From: Bacteroidia bacterium
GTDB lineage: Bacteria; Bacteroidota; Bacteroidia; Flavobacteriales_E; Vicingaceae
DNA: 64,000 bases
Assembly: GCA_030433355.1 (NCBI GenBank)
Contig: JAUIMG010000012.1
Location: 1 to 64,000, forward strand
Reading direction: 5' to 3'
Positions within the stretch are counted from its first letter, which is position 1. Each line of letters begins with the position of its first letter. Shown here piece after piece: positions 52,367-60,304 of the stretch. The notes under the pieces were generated by a model. It was not told where the DNA came from. It saw only the letters and a program-made list of their open reading frames with translations, and did no database searches. A program made the translations under genes and the position numbers.

Positions 52367-53296
52367 TTATAATCTAAAGTCAATATTATAATTGGCAACA
52401 GTTAAGTTGTTTGTAAAGTCTTTGTCTTCGAATCTTGATTTTGTCATTTGAACATCATTTCCATTTACTAACTTGTCATAATCATTAAAACAGATTAATG
52501 TTTCACTCTGTAATTCTGTACCGATTGATTTAGCTAACCCCATTACACGAAGTAAAACATCCTTATCAAAGCTATCTAAGACTGTAATAAGGAATGTTGT
52601 AATCTGATTTGGCTGCCTTATTTTTATAGGAAGAATATTTGAGTTAATATATTGAATGGGAAGAATTTTACTGTTTTGTGAAGTAATTGCGTCATGATTC
52701 AGTCCAGTATTGAAATAAACAAAATCAATATCAGAGCTTGGGAAGTTATTCTTAGCAAATTTTATACTCTGATAAATAAATCCCATTTTCTTATTATCAA
52801 CTACAAAAATCCCATCATGTACCAGGTCATTTGGTAGAACACAATTATCCACAGCATTAATAATATTATCTTCACCTTCTAAATCATGATTTATCCAAAA
52901 AAGTACTCCTCTATCAAAGGTGTCATCTATTCCCTTATATGAATTATTTACTTCCTGCCTTAAACTTGATTTTTTAAAAGACTCAATTGCCCAAGCTAAA
53001 TCTATAAAATGTTCTTTAAAAGTTTTTATCGGACTTGACGGATATGGTTTAGTACTGTATTTTGATGATATTAATACGTTTTCTAAAGTGTTATTTATTA
53101 AAGGACTTCTATAATTAAAATAAAAATCTATCCCGTGAGTAGAACGAGGGGATTTAGCATTCTTTTTTTTATGCTTCTCAGGATTAATTGATAGGATATC
53201 AAGTCCTTTTTGTGAGTCTGCCCATCCAATTAACTTTAGAAAATTTTCAACTATTGATTCTCCGTGTTCTCCGATTTTCTTTGACCATTCACCCAT
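52367..53296 (-). CDS. PD-(D/E)XK-nuclease-like protein, first gene of the candidate defence operon
   Basis: 309 residues, no signal. The N-terminus is nuclease-like: Glu10/Glu13 in 'KKIGEHGESIVENFLKLIGW', then Gly55-Ile-Asp57 in 'THGIDFYF' and, 20 residues on, 'ENVLISSKY' with Lys79. This spacing fits the E...GxD...(x)xK core of PD-(D/E)XK and Mrr-like endonucleases, with Ser77 where the second acid is usual. The remaining 200 residues are alpha/beta with no recognised domain. Gene order and start (MGEWSKKIGE) recall GAPS4a-like proteins from memory; unconfirmed. Promoter must lie in the 53297-53477 region shared with the divergent AbiC-like gene. Confidence 0.78.
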   Translation of the reverse strand: MGEWSKKIGEHGESIVENFLKLIGWADSQKGLDILSINPEKHKKKNAKSPRSTHGIDFYFNYRSPLINNTLENVLISSKYSTKPYPSSPIKTFKEHFIDLAWAIESFKKSSLRQEVNNSYKGIDDTFDRGVLFWINHDLEGEDNIINAVDNCVLPNDLVHDGIFVVDNKKMGFIYQSIKFAKNNFPSSDIDFVYFNTGLNHDAITSQNSKILPIQYINSNILPIKIRQPNQITTFLITVLDSFDKDVLLRVMGLAKSIGTELQSETLICFNDYDKLVNGNDVQMTKSRFEDKDFTNNLTVANYNIDFRL

Positions 53297-53348
53297 TTTA
53301 TTGAATTAGATTAATAACTGATTAGAAAAGGCAATCTATGAAATATTC

Positions 53349-53375
53349 CTTTTTTAAAAAAGAGTATAAATACTC
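53349..53375. promoter_or_regulatory. Two adjacent perfect palindromes between divergent defence genes
   Basis: CTTTTTTAAAAAAG (53349-53362) and GAGTATAAATACTC (53362-53375) share one base. They sit in the 181-bp gap between the four-gene operon (minus) and the AbiC-like gene (plus). Dimeric-regulator operators are the natural explanation; AT-rich chance palindromes are possible for the first one. Confidence 0.45.
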
Positions 53376-53477
53376 ATTTTCAAATATGTTAATAACTTTT
53401 AATTGTAGTTTTAAATTAAATAGGCTATTATAGTGTATCAATTAACAAACTATTACAAACCAGAATAGAATAAGAGT

Positions 53478-54494
53478 ATGACACGAAACAGAAAAATCTT
53501 AATTGCTGTCTTTGCTACTACAATAGTATTTTGGATAGTAAGTTGGTTTGTAATTGACATATTTCTTTACCCTGAATCTAATTTAGAAGGCAGCACTCAT
53601 TTGAGCGATAGAGGTGCATTTGGAGACAAATTCGGTTTTATCAATTCTTTGTTCTCGGGACTTGCTTTAGGAGGTATAATTATTTCTATAATTATTCAGC
53701 AAGAAGAGTTAATTCTTCAAAGAAAAGAATTAGCTGAAACGAGGGAAGAGTTTAAAGAACAAAATTTTCAAACTACTTTTTTTAGTTTACTAAAAACACA
53801 GAGACAATTAGCAGATGATATAAGTACTGTTTCTTTTTATCAGGAGGACTTCGGCAAGTACAAAAAACTTGAATTAAAGGGTAGAAATTTCTTCATTCAA
53901 TCAAGACGTGAACTTGAAAAGATAATTCGGGCTTTAAGACATGAAAAATATAGTAATATCCCAAATGATGTGAGATTAAATGAATATTTTCATGAGGAAG
54001 CAAACGAATTTGAAATAAGTGAATTACTCATTCAAGATGAATTGGCTCATACAAATGAATATTATGAGATATCCGAACTAACTTGGAATAAGTCAAAAGA
54101 GAAATCTAATATTGATATTGCATATGAGAGCTATAATGCATTTTTTAATCGATACCACTTTGTAATCGGTCATTATTTTCGACATCTATATCATATTTTG
54201 AACTACCTGAAGGAAGCGGAAAATGAGAAATTGCTTGATAAAAATTTAAAGGAAAATGAAAAAAGTGAAATAAAGAAAAACTTCATGAAATATGCAAACT
54301 TTATTCAAGCACAAATGTCTACTGCAGAATTATTCCTTCTTTTCTATAACGCATTAGCATTTCCAAAGACTTTAGAACTAATTAAGAAATACAACTTATT
54401 AGAAAATCTAACTGAAGAGGATTTAGTCGAACAAGAACATAATGTTGTTGAGGGGGTTACGTTGAAAAGTAGAGAAAATTTAATAAAAGATTAA
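53478..54494 (+). CDS. Putative phage abortive-infection protein (AbiC-like)
   Basis: 338 residues. Two N-terminal membrane helices (ILIAVFATTIVFWIVSWFVIDIFL and SLFSGLALGGIIISIII) followed by a heptad-rich segment (QQEELILQRKELAETREEFKEQNFQTTFFSLLKTQRQL) and a helical cytoplasmic domain with 'YESYNAFFNRYHFVIGHYFRHLYHILNYL' and 'ANFIQAQMSTAELFLLFYNALAF'. This is the layout of the putative AbiC family (PF16872), found as single-gene phage-defence candidates. Divergent from the four-gene operon, so both are likely switched by the same region. Whether it belongs to that system or is independent is open. Confidence 0.82.
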   Translation: MTRNRKILIAVFATTIVFWIVSWFVIDIFLYPESNLEGSTHLSDRGAFGDKFGFINSLFSGLALGGIIISIIIQQEELILQRKELAETREEFKEQNFQTTFFSLLKTQRQLADDISTVSFYQEDFGKYKKLELKGRNFFIQSRRELEKIIRALRHEKYSNIPNDVRLNEYFHEEANEFEISELLIQDELAHTNEYYEISELTWNKSKEKSNIDIAYESYNAFFNRYHFVIGHYFRHLYHILNYLKEAENEKLLDKNLKENEKSEIKKNFMKYANFIQAQMSTAELFLLFYNALAFPKTLELIKKYNLLENLTEEDLVEQEHNVVEGVTLKSRENLIKD

Positions 54495-54523
54495 CTTCCT
54501 TTACTTCACACACATTTGGCTTA

Positions 54524-54553
54524 CTTGCCTTCGCGAAGCTTCGGAGTAGCAAG
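54524..54553. repeat. Hairpin repeat containing CTTCGCGAAG
   Basis: CTTGC...GCAAG outer stem around the palindrome CTTCGCGAAG; preceded by 'CACACATTTGGCTTA', similar to segments near 58840 and 48860-48890, so probably a dispersed repeat of this genome. Confidence 0.45.
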
Positions 54554-54683
54554 GACAGTCAAAGAATTCATCAAATTGAAGATTTATTTCTTTTAAATTT
54601 GGTTCTCAAGTTTCAAAAATTAACTTTAACAATCCAATAATTCTTAATATTAAATATATCAACATCTTGTAAATTGCCTGTTT

Positions 54684-55253
54684 ATGATTTCTAACCACTT
54701 AAAGCAAATTTTTGACCCATTTGTAACCATAGATACTCAAGTATGGGAAAATTTCGAGAAGTTAGGAGAAGTAAAAAAACTTCCAAAGGAGAGTATATTA
54801 AAAGCATCAAATACAACAGAAAAGTTCTTAAATATACTACTTGAAGGTAGCGGAGGGATATTAATTTGGAATGTAAATAATTTTGTTTGCACTGATATTT
54901 CTTTTGAAAGTGATTTTTTAAATGACTACATGTCTTTTACCTTGCAAAAGCCAACGCCAATAGAAGTGAAACTTTTTGAGGACTCAACTATTTTTCAAAT
55001 CTCATATCGAAATTTTCAAGAAACTTTAGCGTCAGGAAATCATGGAGAAAAAATAACCAGGCTTGCAGCAGAGTCAGCATTTATAGATAAACAACAGCAG
55101 CAGATTGACTTACTGACAAAAACAGCAAAAGAAAGGTATGTAGAACTTTTAAACAGTAAAAAAGGAATTACTAGAACTCCTTTAAAATATCTAGCATCTT
55201 ATTTAGGAATAACACCACAAAGTTTAAGTAGAATAAGAGCAGAAAAGGTTTGA
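54684..55253 (+). CDS. Crp/Fnr-family transcriptional regulator
   Basis: 189 residues. Cyclic-nucleotide-binding-type beta roll (about 15-115: 'ENFEKLGEVKKLPKESILKASNTTEKFLNILLEGSGGILIW') and a short winged-helix part with 'RTPLKYLASYLGITPQSLSRIRAEKV' (about 162-189) as recognition helix. Typical of the short Bacteroidota Crp/Fnr members that lack the canonical cAMP-binding residues. The downstream barrel, CPBP and other genes are on the same strand and could be its targets. Confidence 0.88.
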   Translation: MISNHLKQIFDPFVTIDTQVWENFEKLGEVKKLPKESILKASNTTEKFLNILLEGSGGILIWNVNNFVCTDISFESDFLNDYMSFTLQKPTPIEVKLFEDSTIFQISYRNFQETLASGNHGEKITRLAAESAFIDKQQQQIDLLTKTAKERYVELLNSKKGITRTPLKYLASYLGITPQSLSRIRAEKV

Positions 55254-55328
55254 GACTTACCAAATGGTAACTATTATTATTGGTAGGCATGATATTTTTG
55301 CCTCATATAATCAATAATCTTAGATGTC

Positions 55329-55943
55329 ATGAAAAAAATTACATTCTCTTTGTTTATTTGCCTTGTATTTTTTCAAGGAAACTCAATTGCTCAAAATGAT
55401 AGTAAACCTGAAACTCTTTTTGGAGATAGCGGATTAGTAAACACTAAAAATCTAGGTTTTTTCGTTGCACCTAGCTACGGATTAACTCAAATGGATGGAA
55501 GCAATGCCACTCTTTTAAATCTTAGGAGCGGAATAAGTTTTCATGATAATTTAACAGTTGGAGGCTATTTCAGTACTTCACATAATGAAAGCCAACCACA
55601 AAGCGAAACTACAGGGAATACCTATTTGGAGTATTGGTCAGTTGGTGGCTTTGCTGAATATACTATTTTTTCAAAAAAAGTAATTCATCTTACATTTCCA
55701 TTATATGTTGGCTATGGAGAAGTCCAAATGTTCAATAAAAATGGTGTAGCAGGGCTTGGTAAAGAAAACTTGCTCCAAATCGAACCATCAGCTTTTTTGG
55801 AAATCAATCTATTTAAATACACCCGTTTAAATCTTGGTGCAGGCTATCGGTTTGTTGGGGAAATGGATTATCGAAACTTGAACCAATCTGACCTATCAGG
55901 TTTAACAGCCTACCTCGGACTAAAATTTGGGCTTTTTAGGTAA
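55329..55943 (+). CDS. Small outer-membrane beta-barrel protein
   Basis: 204 residues. Signal peptide (ITFSLFICLVFFQGNSIAQ), then strands with alternating polarity ('NLGFFVAPSYGLTQMDGSNATLLNLRSGISFHDNLTVGGYFSTS', 'FLEINLFKYTRLNLGAGYRFVGEMDYRN') and an aromatic C-terminus (LTAYLGLKFGLFR). OMP-barrel of unknown function, 75 bases after the regulator gene. Confidence 0.8.
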   Translation: MKKITFSLFICLVFFQGNSIAQNDSKPETLFGDSGLVNTKNLGFFVAPSYGLTQMDGSNATLLNLRSGISFHDNLTVGGYFSTSHNESQPQSETTGNTYLEYWSVGGFAEYTIFSKKVIHLTFPLYVGYGEVQMFNKNGVAGLGKENLLQIEPSAFLEINLFKYTRLNLGAGYRFVGEMDYRNLNQSDLSGLTAYLGLKFGLFR

Positions 55944-56004
55944 GAGTTCATCAATAAATTCAATTTAAATTCTGATGATGAAAAATCATTACAAAACGAA
56001 CTAA

Positions 56005-56718
56005 ATGAACACAATGGAACAAAAAACAGAAATCAAAAAAGTGATGCCTTTATCAAGTACTATTACAGTACTTATTAGCTTTCCAATAACAGCAACGCTG
56101 TTTTCTTTGTTACTTTTAAATCGTACTACTTTTACTGATTCAGGACTTGACTTTTTCAATACATTTTGGTTAATAATAATAGGTTGGTATATTTTACAAA
56201 TATTCATTATTTCAAAAATTCTAAAGAAACAAGGTTGGAATTGGAAAGACATTGGTTATCCATTTTCCACTAGGAAAACAGCTTACTTTATAGGTGGTTA
56301 TCTACTTTTTGCAATTGGATTACTAGTAATTATAGAATTAGCATTAGCAAATTCATCCGTAGATGCCGCAAAATTAGAAGCGTTATCTTCATTAACACCA
56401 AAAACAACTACAGCCAGAATTATTTTCATCTTTATGGGATTAGTTGCAGGTTTAGCCGAAGAGATTGTTTACAGGGGTTTTGCCATAAAAGCATTAGAAA
56501 GCAATAGAGTAAACAAATGGTTAGCAGTTCTTATTGCAACAATTCCTTTTATCTTCCAACATGGTTTAAAATCTATTGACCAATTTTGGTGGTTTGCAAC
56601 TACGGGAATTGCTTTTGGGTTGTTATTTCTGTTCCTAAAAAAACTTACTTTAAATATCATAATCCATTGGCTAGTAATCCTTTCTGCCATGACGGCAATT
56701 TTCCAAGTTATCCAGTAA
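56005..56718 (+). CDS. CPBP-family intramembrane metalloprotease
   Basis: 237 residues, seven to eight hydrophobic helices. The CAAX/bacteriocin-processing (ABI, PF02517) motifs are present: Glu152-Glu153 and Arg157 in 'GLAEEIVYRGFAI', then His in 'IPFIFQHGLKSID', and a final 'NIIIHWLVILSAM' His. Cleaves an unknown membrane substrate. Such genes are often linked to stress or bacteriocin immunity. Confidence 0.9.
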   Translation: MNTMEQKTEIKKVMPLSSTITVLISFPITATLFSLLLLNRTTFTDSGLDFFNTFWLIIIGWYILQIFIISKILKKQGWNWKDIGYPFSTRKTAYFIGGYLLFAIGLLVIIELALANSSVDAAKLEALSSLTPKTTTARIIFIFMGLVAGLAEEIVYRGFAIKALESNRVNKWLAVLIATIPFIFQHGLKSIDQFWWFATTGIAFGLLFLFLKKLTLNIIIHWLVILSAMTAIFQVIQ

Positions 56719-56761
56719 AGGGATAGTACTATTTGATATAAAACACCAAAAAAAATAATAA

Positions 56762-58279
56762 ATGAATAGACAAACAAAAATTTTGTTATTTGTTTTTTGT
56801 ATAGTCAAATTGACTCTTCACTTAATTGCTGATAGCAATTCAGGGTTTCAAGGAGACGAGTTTCTGCATATTGAAACAGGAAACCATCTTGCGTTTGGGT
56901 TTATGGAGTTCCCTCCGTTAATTGGAGTTTTGGCTTTCTTACAAAACTTGTTCCAATCAGGATCGGTTTTCATTCACCATCTTTTCCCTCATATTGCAGC
57001 AATTCTAATTCTCATTTTTGTATCAAAAATCATCATTGAATTAGGCGGTAAGTCAAAAGCTGTTTTTTTGGTTTTGATGTGTATAGTCATAGCACCTGCA
57101 TTTGGACGTTCGCAACAATTATTTCAACCAGTTGTATTTAGTCAGCTTTTTTGGGTACTAAACTTCTTCTTTCTGACTAAATATGTTAAAAATATTGACC
57201 GAAAATATTTATGGTTGCTGACCGTTGGCACTGCATTGGCATTTTTGACTAAGTATGATGCTGTGTTTTTCATTTTCGGTGTTTCATCATTACTATTCTT
57301 CAAATCAACTCGGCAAGCTATTCTCGAACACAAGTTTTGGCAAAGTATAATTGTCTTTGTTCTTTTAATTAGCCCTAATATTATTTGGCAAATAGCCAAT
57401 GATTTTCCAGTCTTAAAAATGTTTGCTCGCCTTTATGAAACTCAGTTGGATAGACAAACACCTTTAGACCTTTTACAAGGTTTTTTTATGGCTTTGAACC
57501 CATTAACACTACTCATTTCTATTCCTGCAATTTTTTCGTTGTTTCATTACTCAATGAAATCTTACAGACCACTATCGGTTTCAATTTTGTTATCTATCAT
57601 ATTTTTAATATTCAGTAAAGGAAAAGGATACTATTTCTATCCGATAGCCCTAACTCTTTTACCTTTTGGTGCTGTGTATTGGGAACGCTGCATCCTGTCA
57701 AAACGAAAATGGTTGATTTACCCAATAGGTGTTATTCTTTCAGTCGGTGTTTTCTTAATTCCATTTAGTATGCCTGTATTTCCGTTGGAAAGCTATCTAA
57801 AACACGACTATCCGTATGAAAATAGAGAAGTTATAGAAGGCGGGCAATTCAATGTTAGATCTGAAGAAAGGTATTCAAAAGATTATTGGCCCGATATTCT
57901 AAAAGAATTGAAAACAGTGAATGATAGTCTTCCAGATGAAGAAAGAAACAAAACCAAGATTTGGGGTAAACATTATGCACAAGCAGGAGTAGTCAACTTG
58001 TTTAAAGATCGGTACAATTTACCTATGGCATTTTCTTTACACGGCAGCTTTTACAATTGGGTGCCAAAGGGTAATATGGCTGAAACAACAGTCTGTTTAG
58101 GCTACAATATAGGTGGGTTCTTTAGAGAATATTTTGACGAAGTAAAAAAGGTTAGGACTTTTTATAATCCATATGCTGAAACAAAAGAAGAGCAGTACCA
58201 ACATATCTATATTTGTAAAAAGCCAAAGCAAACATTTGATGAATTAAAAATTTTATTTCAAGATAGGATTTTCGAATAA
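56762..58279 (+). CDS. GT39-like membrane glycosyltransferase (PMT_2 superfamily)
   Basis: 505 residues with about ten hydrophobic helices. First loop carries the acidic catalytic motif region 'SNSGFQGDEFLHIETGNHLAFGFMEFPPLIGVLAF' (cf. D-E in PMT/ArnT first loop), followed by 'KYVKNIDRKYLWLLTVGTALAFLTKYDAVFF' typical of dolichyl-phosphate-mannose-protein mannosyltransferase-like enzymes; C-terminal soluble part ('GKHYAQAGVVNLFKDRYNLPMAFSLHGSF'). Likely adds a lipid-linked sugar to a surface molecule. Same strand as the CPBP gene. Confidence 0.85.
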   Translation: MNRQTKILLFVFCIVKLTLHLIADSNSGFQGDEFLHIETGNHLAFGFMEFPPLIGVLAFLQNLFQSGSVFIHHLFPHIAAILILIFVSKIIIELGGKSKAVFLVLMCIVIAPAFGRSQQLFQPVVFSQLFWVLNFFFLTKYVKNIDRKYLWLLTVGTALAFLTKYDAVFFIFGVSSLLFFKSTRQAILEHKFWQSIIVFVLLISPNIIWQIANDFPVLKMFARLYETQLDRQTPLDLLQGFFMALNPLTLLISIPAIFSLFHYSMKSYRPLSVSILLSIIFLIFSKGKGYYFYPIALTLLPFGAVYWERCILSKRKWLIYPIGVILSVGVFLIPFSMPVFPLESYLKHDYPYENREVIEGGQFNVRSEERYSKDYWPDILKELKTVNDSLPDEERNKTKIWGKHYAQAGVVNLFKDRYNLPMAFSLHGSFYNWVPKGNMAETTVCLGYNIGGFFREYFDEVKKVRTFYNPYAETKEEQYQHIYICKKPKQTFDELKILFQDRIFE

Positions 58280-58347
58280 TTTCGGTCAAACCTATCATCA
58301 AAAATCGATAGAAACAAAAAATAATCAATACTAAAAATGTAATAATT

Positions 58348-58773
58348 ATGAATGATGATGAGCCAAGAGTAACAGGAGTTGGAGGAATATTTTTTAAAAC
58401 AAAAAATCCAGATAAAACCAAAGAATGGTATCAAAATAATTTAGGACTTAATACCGACAAATGGGGAACGAATTTTGAATGGTATCAGGGTATTGATTCA
58501 AACAAAAAAGGGTTTACTCAATGGAGTCCTTTTGATGATAAAACCAAACATTTTGAGCCTTCCAATAAAGAGTTTATGATCAATTATAGAGTTGTTCATC
58601 TTGAATTACTTTTAGAAAAGTTGAAAAGAAATGGAGTTACTATTTTAGATAACATAGAAGAATTTGAATATGGGAAATTTGTGCATATTATAGACAATGA
58701 AGGCAATAAGATTGAATTGTGGGAACCTAATGATATTGAATACGAAAAGTTAGTAGAGGGACGAACAAAATAA
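58348..58773 (+). CDS. VOC-family (glyoxalase/bleomycin-resistance-like) protein
   Basis: 141 residues. Two beta-alpha-beta modules: 'GVGGIFFKTKNPDKTKEWYQNNLGL' and 'INYRVVHLELLLEKLKRNGVTIL...FVHIIDNEGNKIELWEPN', the last Glu being the usual metal ligand. Substrate unknown. Last protein-coding gene of the accessory block. Confidence 0.9.
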   Translation: MNDDEPRVTGVGGIFFKTKNPDKTKEWYQNNLGLNTDKWGTNFEWYQGIDSNKKGFTQWSPFDDKTKHFEPSNKEFMINYRVVHLELLLEKLKRNGVTILDNIEEFEYGKFVHIIDNEGNKIELWEPNDIEYEKLVEGRTK

Positions 58774-59040
58774 CTTTATAAAACCAATACTTTAAAAACT
58801 TTTATGATGGAATATCATAATTCCCTACCCCAACTCCACACATATTTGTCTCCGCTTCGCTGCGTCAAAAAAGTGTTGCGTCCCAACCCAAGATTTAAGA
58901 GAAAGAGAAAAACCTTCCCTCCTTTTTTAAAAAGAAATTAAATCAGCTTCCCGAATAAAATTTTGTCATGATTTTGAGGAATAGAATGAGGAAAATCTCT
59001 CCAAAATTTTAAGACTTGTTATTTAACATAACGCAATTAC

Positions 59041-59071
59041 ATTATAGGACAAAAGCAGGATTTTCCGTAAT
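59041..59071 (+). repeat. 31-nt dispersed repeat, right copy
   Basis: Same orientation and 30/31 identity to 48524-48554; single difference C for T at position 26. Marks the right boundary of the 10.5-kb accessory block. Confidence 0.8.
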
Positions 59072-59141
59072 ACGAGTGTCACATTGATCGTAGTCGAAAT
59101 GTAGCGAGTATTTACACATAATAGCAGTTCTCGGACTCAGA

Positions 59142-59160
59142 TCCTGAGCCTGTCGAAGGA
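59142..59160. repeat. CTGAGCCTGTCGAAGG-type dispersed palindromic repeat
   Basis: TCCTGAGCCTGTCGAAGGA is a member of the CCTTCGACARGCTCAGG family of short repeats that recur in intergenic DNA of many bacteria. Confidence 0.6.
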
Positions 59161-59284
59161 TTAGTTCTAGAACGAAAGCTTTTATACCTAGGAAAATATT
59201 GCTTCTTACAAAATAACAAGCCAATACAGAATATTTCATTTTATAAGCAGCGTTTATTAAAGATCCTGTGTCTTAAAGGAAAAA

Positions 59285-60043
59285 ATGAAAATTCAATCTG
59301 CTATACTAATCGCTTTCTTTCTTATTTCATCCATAACAGTAGCACAAAAAGATACTGTTTATATAGATGTTAACGACTCTACTTTATTATTTTCCAATTT
59401 ACCAAGTGGGTATATGGTTATAGATACTTCTGATAAAGTGGCTAATCAATCCACATTAATTACCGGCACCGTGGGTTTATCCAATAGTCCTAATCAGGCT
59501 TGGAATGGTTTAGTTCTTAACTATCCGGATAGTCTACAAAATAAATTTGTTCATTGGTCTTTTAGAAACTCAAATGGTAACTCTACAGGAATTGCTAAGT
59601 TTAGAAAGGATGGTATTTTACTAGACTCTTTAATTCTTGTCAATGATTCTAATCCGGTTTTTTATGCAGACACTTTTGCAACAGGGAACTTCGATACGCT
59701 TCAGTATAAAGTAAGTGGTGTTGGACCAGACACCATCGAATTTAGAATTGGTGCTTTTCAAATTAGAACGGAAATACGTATAAGCCTATTAACTAGTAGT
59801 AAGGAGCTTTCTACAACTAGCTTAAACATATCTGCTTATCCTAACCCTTCTAATAACTATATCTTTTTTAAAGAATTTAAACTGATACAAAACAAAGTGT
59901 TTCAGCTATTTGATTTAAGAGGTAAACTAATAAAAGAAGGGGTTCTTCGAGATAATAAGCTTGAAATTTCAAAATTAGCAAGCGGCCAATATCTTTTTAT
60001 AGTTCCTGAAGAAGGAATTTCCATCAAGTTTCAAAAAAAATAG
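59285..60043 (+). CDS. T9SS-exported protein, unknown function
   Basis: 252 residues. Signal peptide (MKIQSAILIAFFLISSITVAQ). Mature part (about 22-175) is a beta-sandwich-like region ('DTVYIDVNDSTLLFSNLPSGYMV', 'LPDSLQNKFVHWSFRNSNGN') and the C-terminal 70 residues are a T9SS type A domain ('ISAYPNPSNNYIFFKE...FDLRGKLIKEG...YLFIVPEEG'). AAAGGA 59276-59280 lies near the start. Just right of the island's right repeat. Confidence 0.8.
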   Translation: MKIQSAILIAFFLISSITVAQKDTVYIDVNDSTLLFSNLPSGYMVIDTSDKVANQSTLITGTVGLSNSPNQAWNGLVLNYPDSLQNKFVHWSFRNSNGNSTGIAKFRKDGILLDSLILVNDSNPVFYADTFATGNFDTLQYKVSGVGPDTIEFRIGAFQIRTEIRISLLTSSKELSTTSLNISAYPNPSNNYIFFKEFKLIQNKVFQLFDLRGKLIKEGVLRDNKLEISKLASGQYLFIVPEEGISIKFQKK

Positions 60044-60304
60044 TCCGTTGAGTTACAAGCTAACTAAGCCATTATTAAGAAGGTTTTTTACTACAGTTTT
60101 ATAAGTTTATTGGAATATGGTCTACTTTGTAGGCCTTATTTGCTTTAATTAAATCATCCTGCTCACTCAATGATCTATAAGAAAGCTTCAAAGCATTTTT
60201 AAACCTATAAATTCAGAATTTTTTTAAATAGATTACAGTGTCAATTTTTTATCCAATTTTGATGCGAAATTATTAGCATTTAATCCTTTTATAAATTCTT
60301 TAAA

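Larger units (their letters stand above)
58774..59284. other. Intergenic region with dispersed repeats
   Basis: No gene of any length is credible in these 511 bases. It contains a 'CACACATATTTGTCTCCG' segment resembling the one near 54510, a GTTATTTAACATAA box (59018-59031), the right 31-nt repeat (59041-59071), a 'GTCACATTG...GTCGAAATG' dispersed-repeat segment and the 'CCTGAGCCTGTCGAAGG' repeat, then the leader of the next gene. Confidence 0.75.

Noticed and set aside
49704-53296. Classical restriction-modification system
   Set aside because: A nuclease-like gene is present but no methyltransferase motifs (DPPY, FxGxG) occur in the operon.
59042-59239. 65-codon minus-strand frame over the right repeat
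   Set aside because: Lies entirely in dispersed repeats; no credible protein.
48449-59284. Integrative element with its own integrase, or prophage
   Set aside because: No integrase, recombinase, relaxase or phage structural gene was found in the block.
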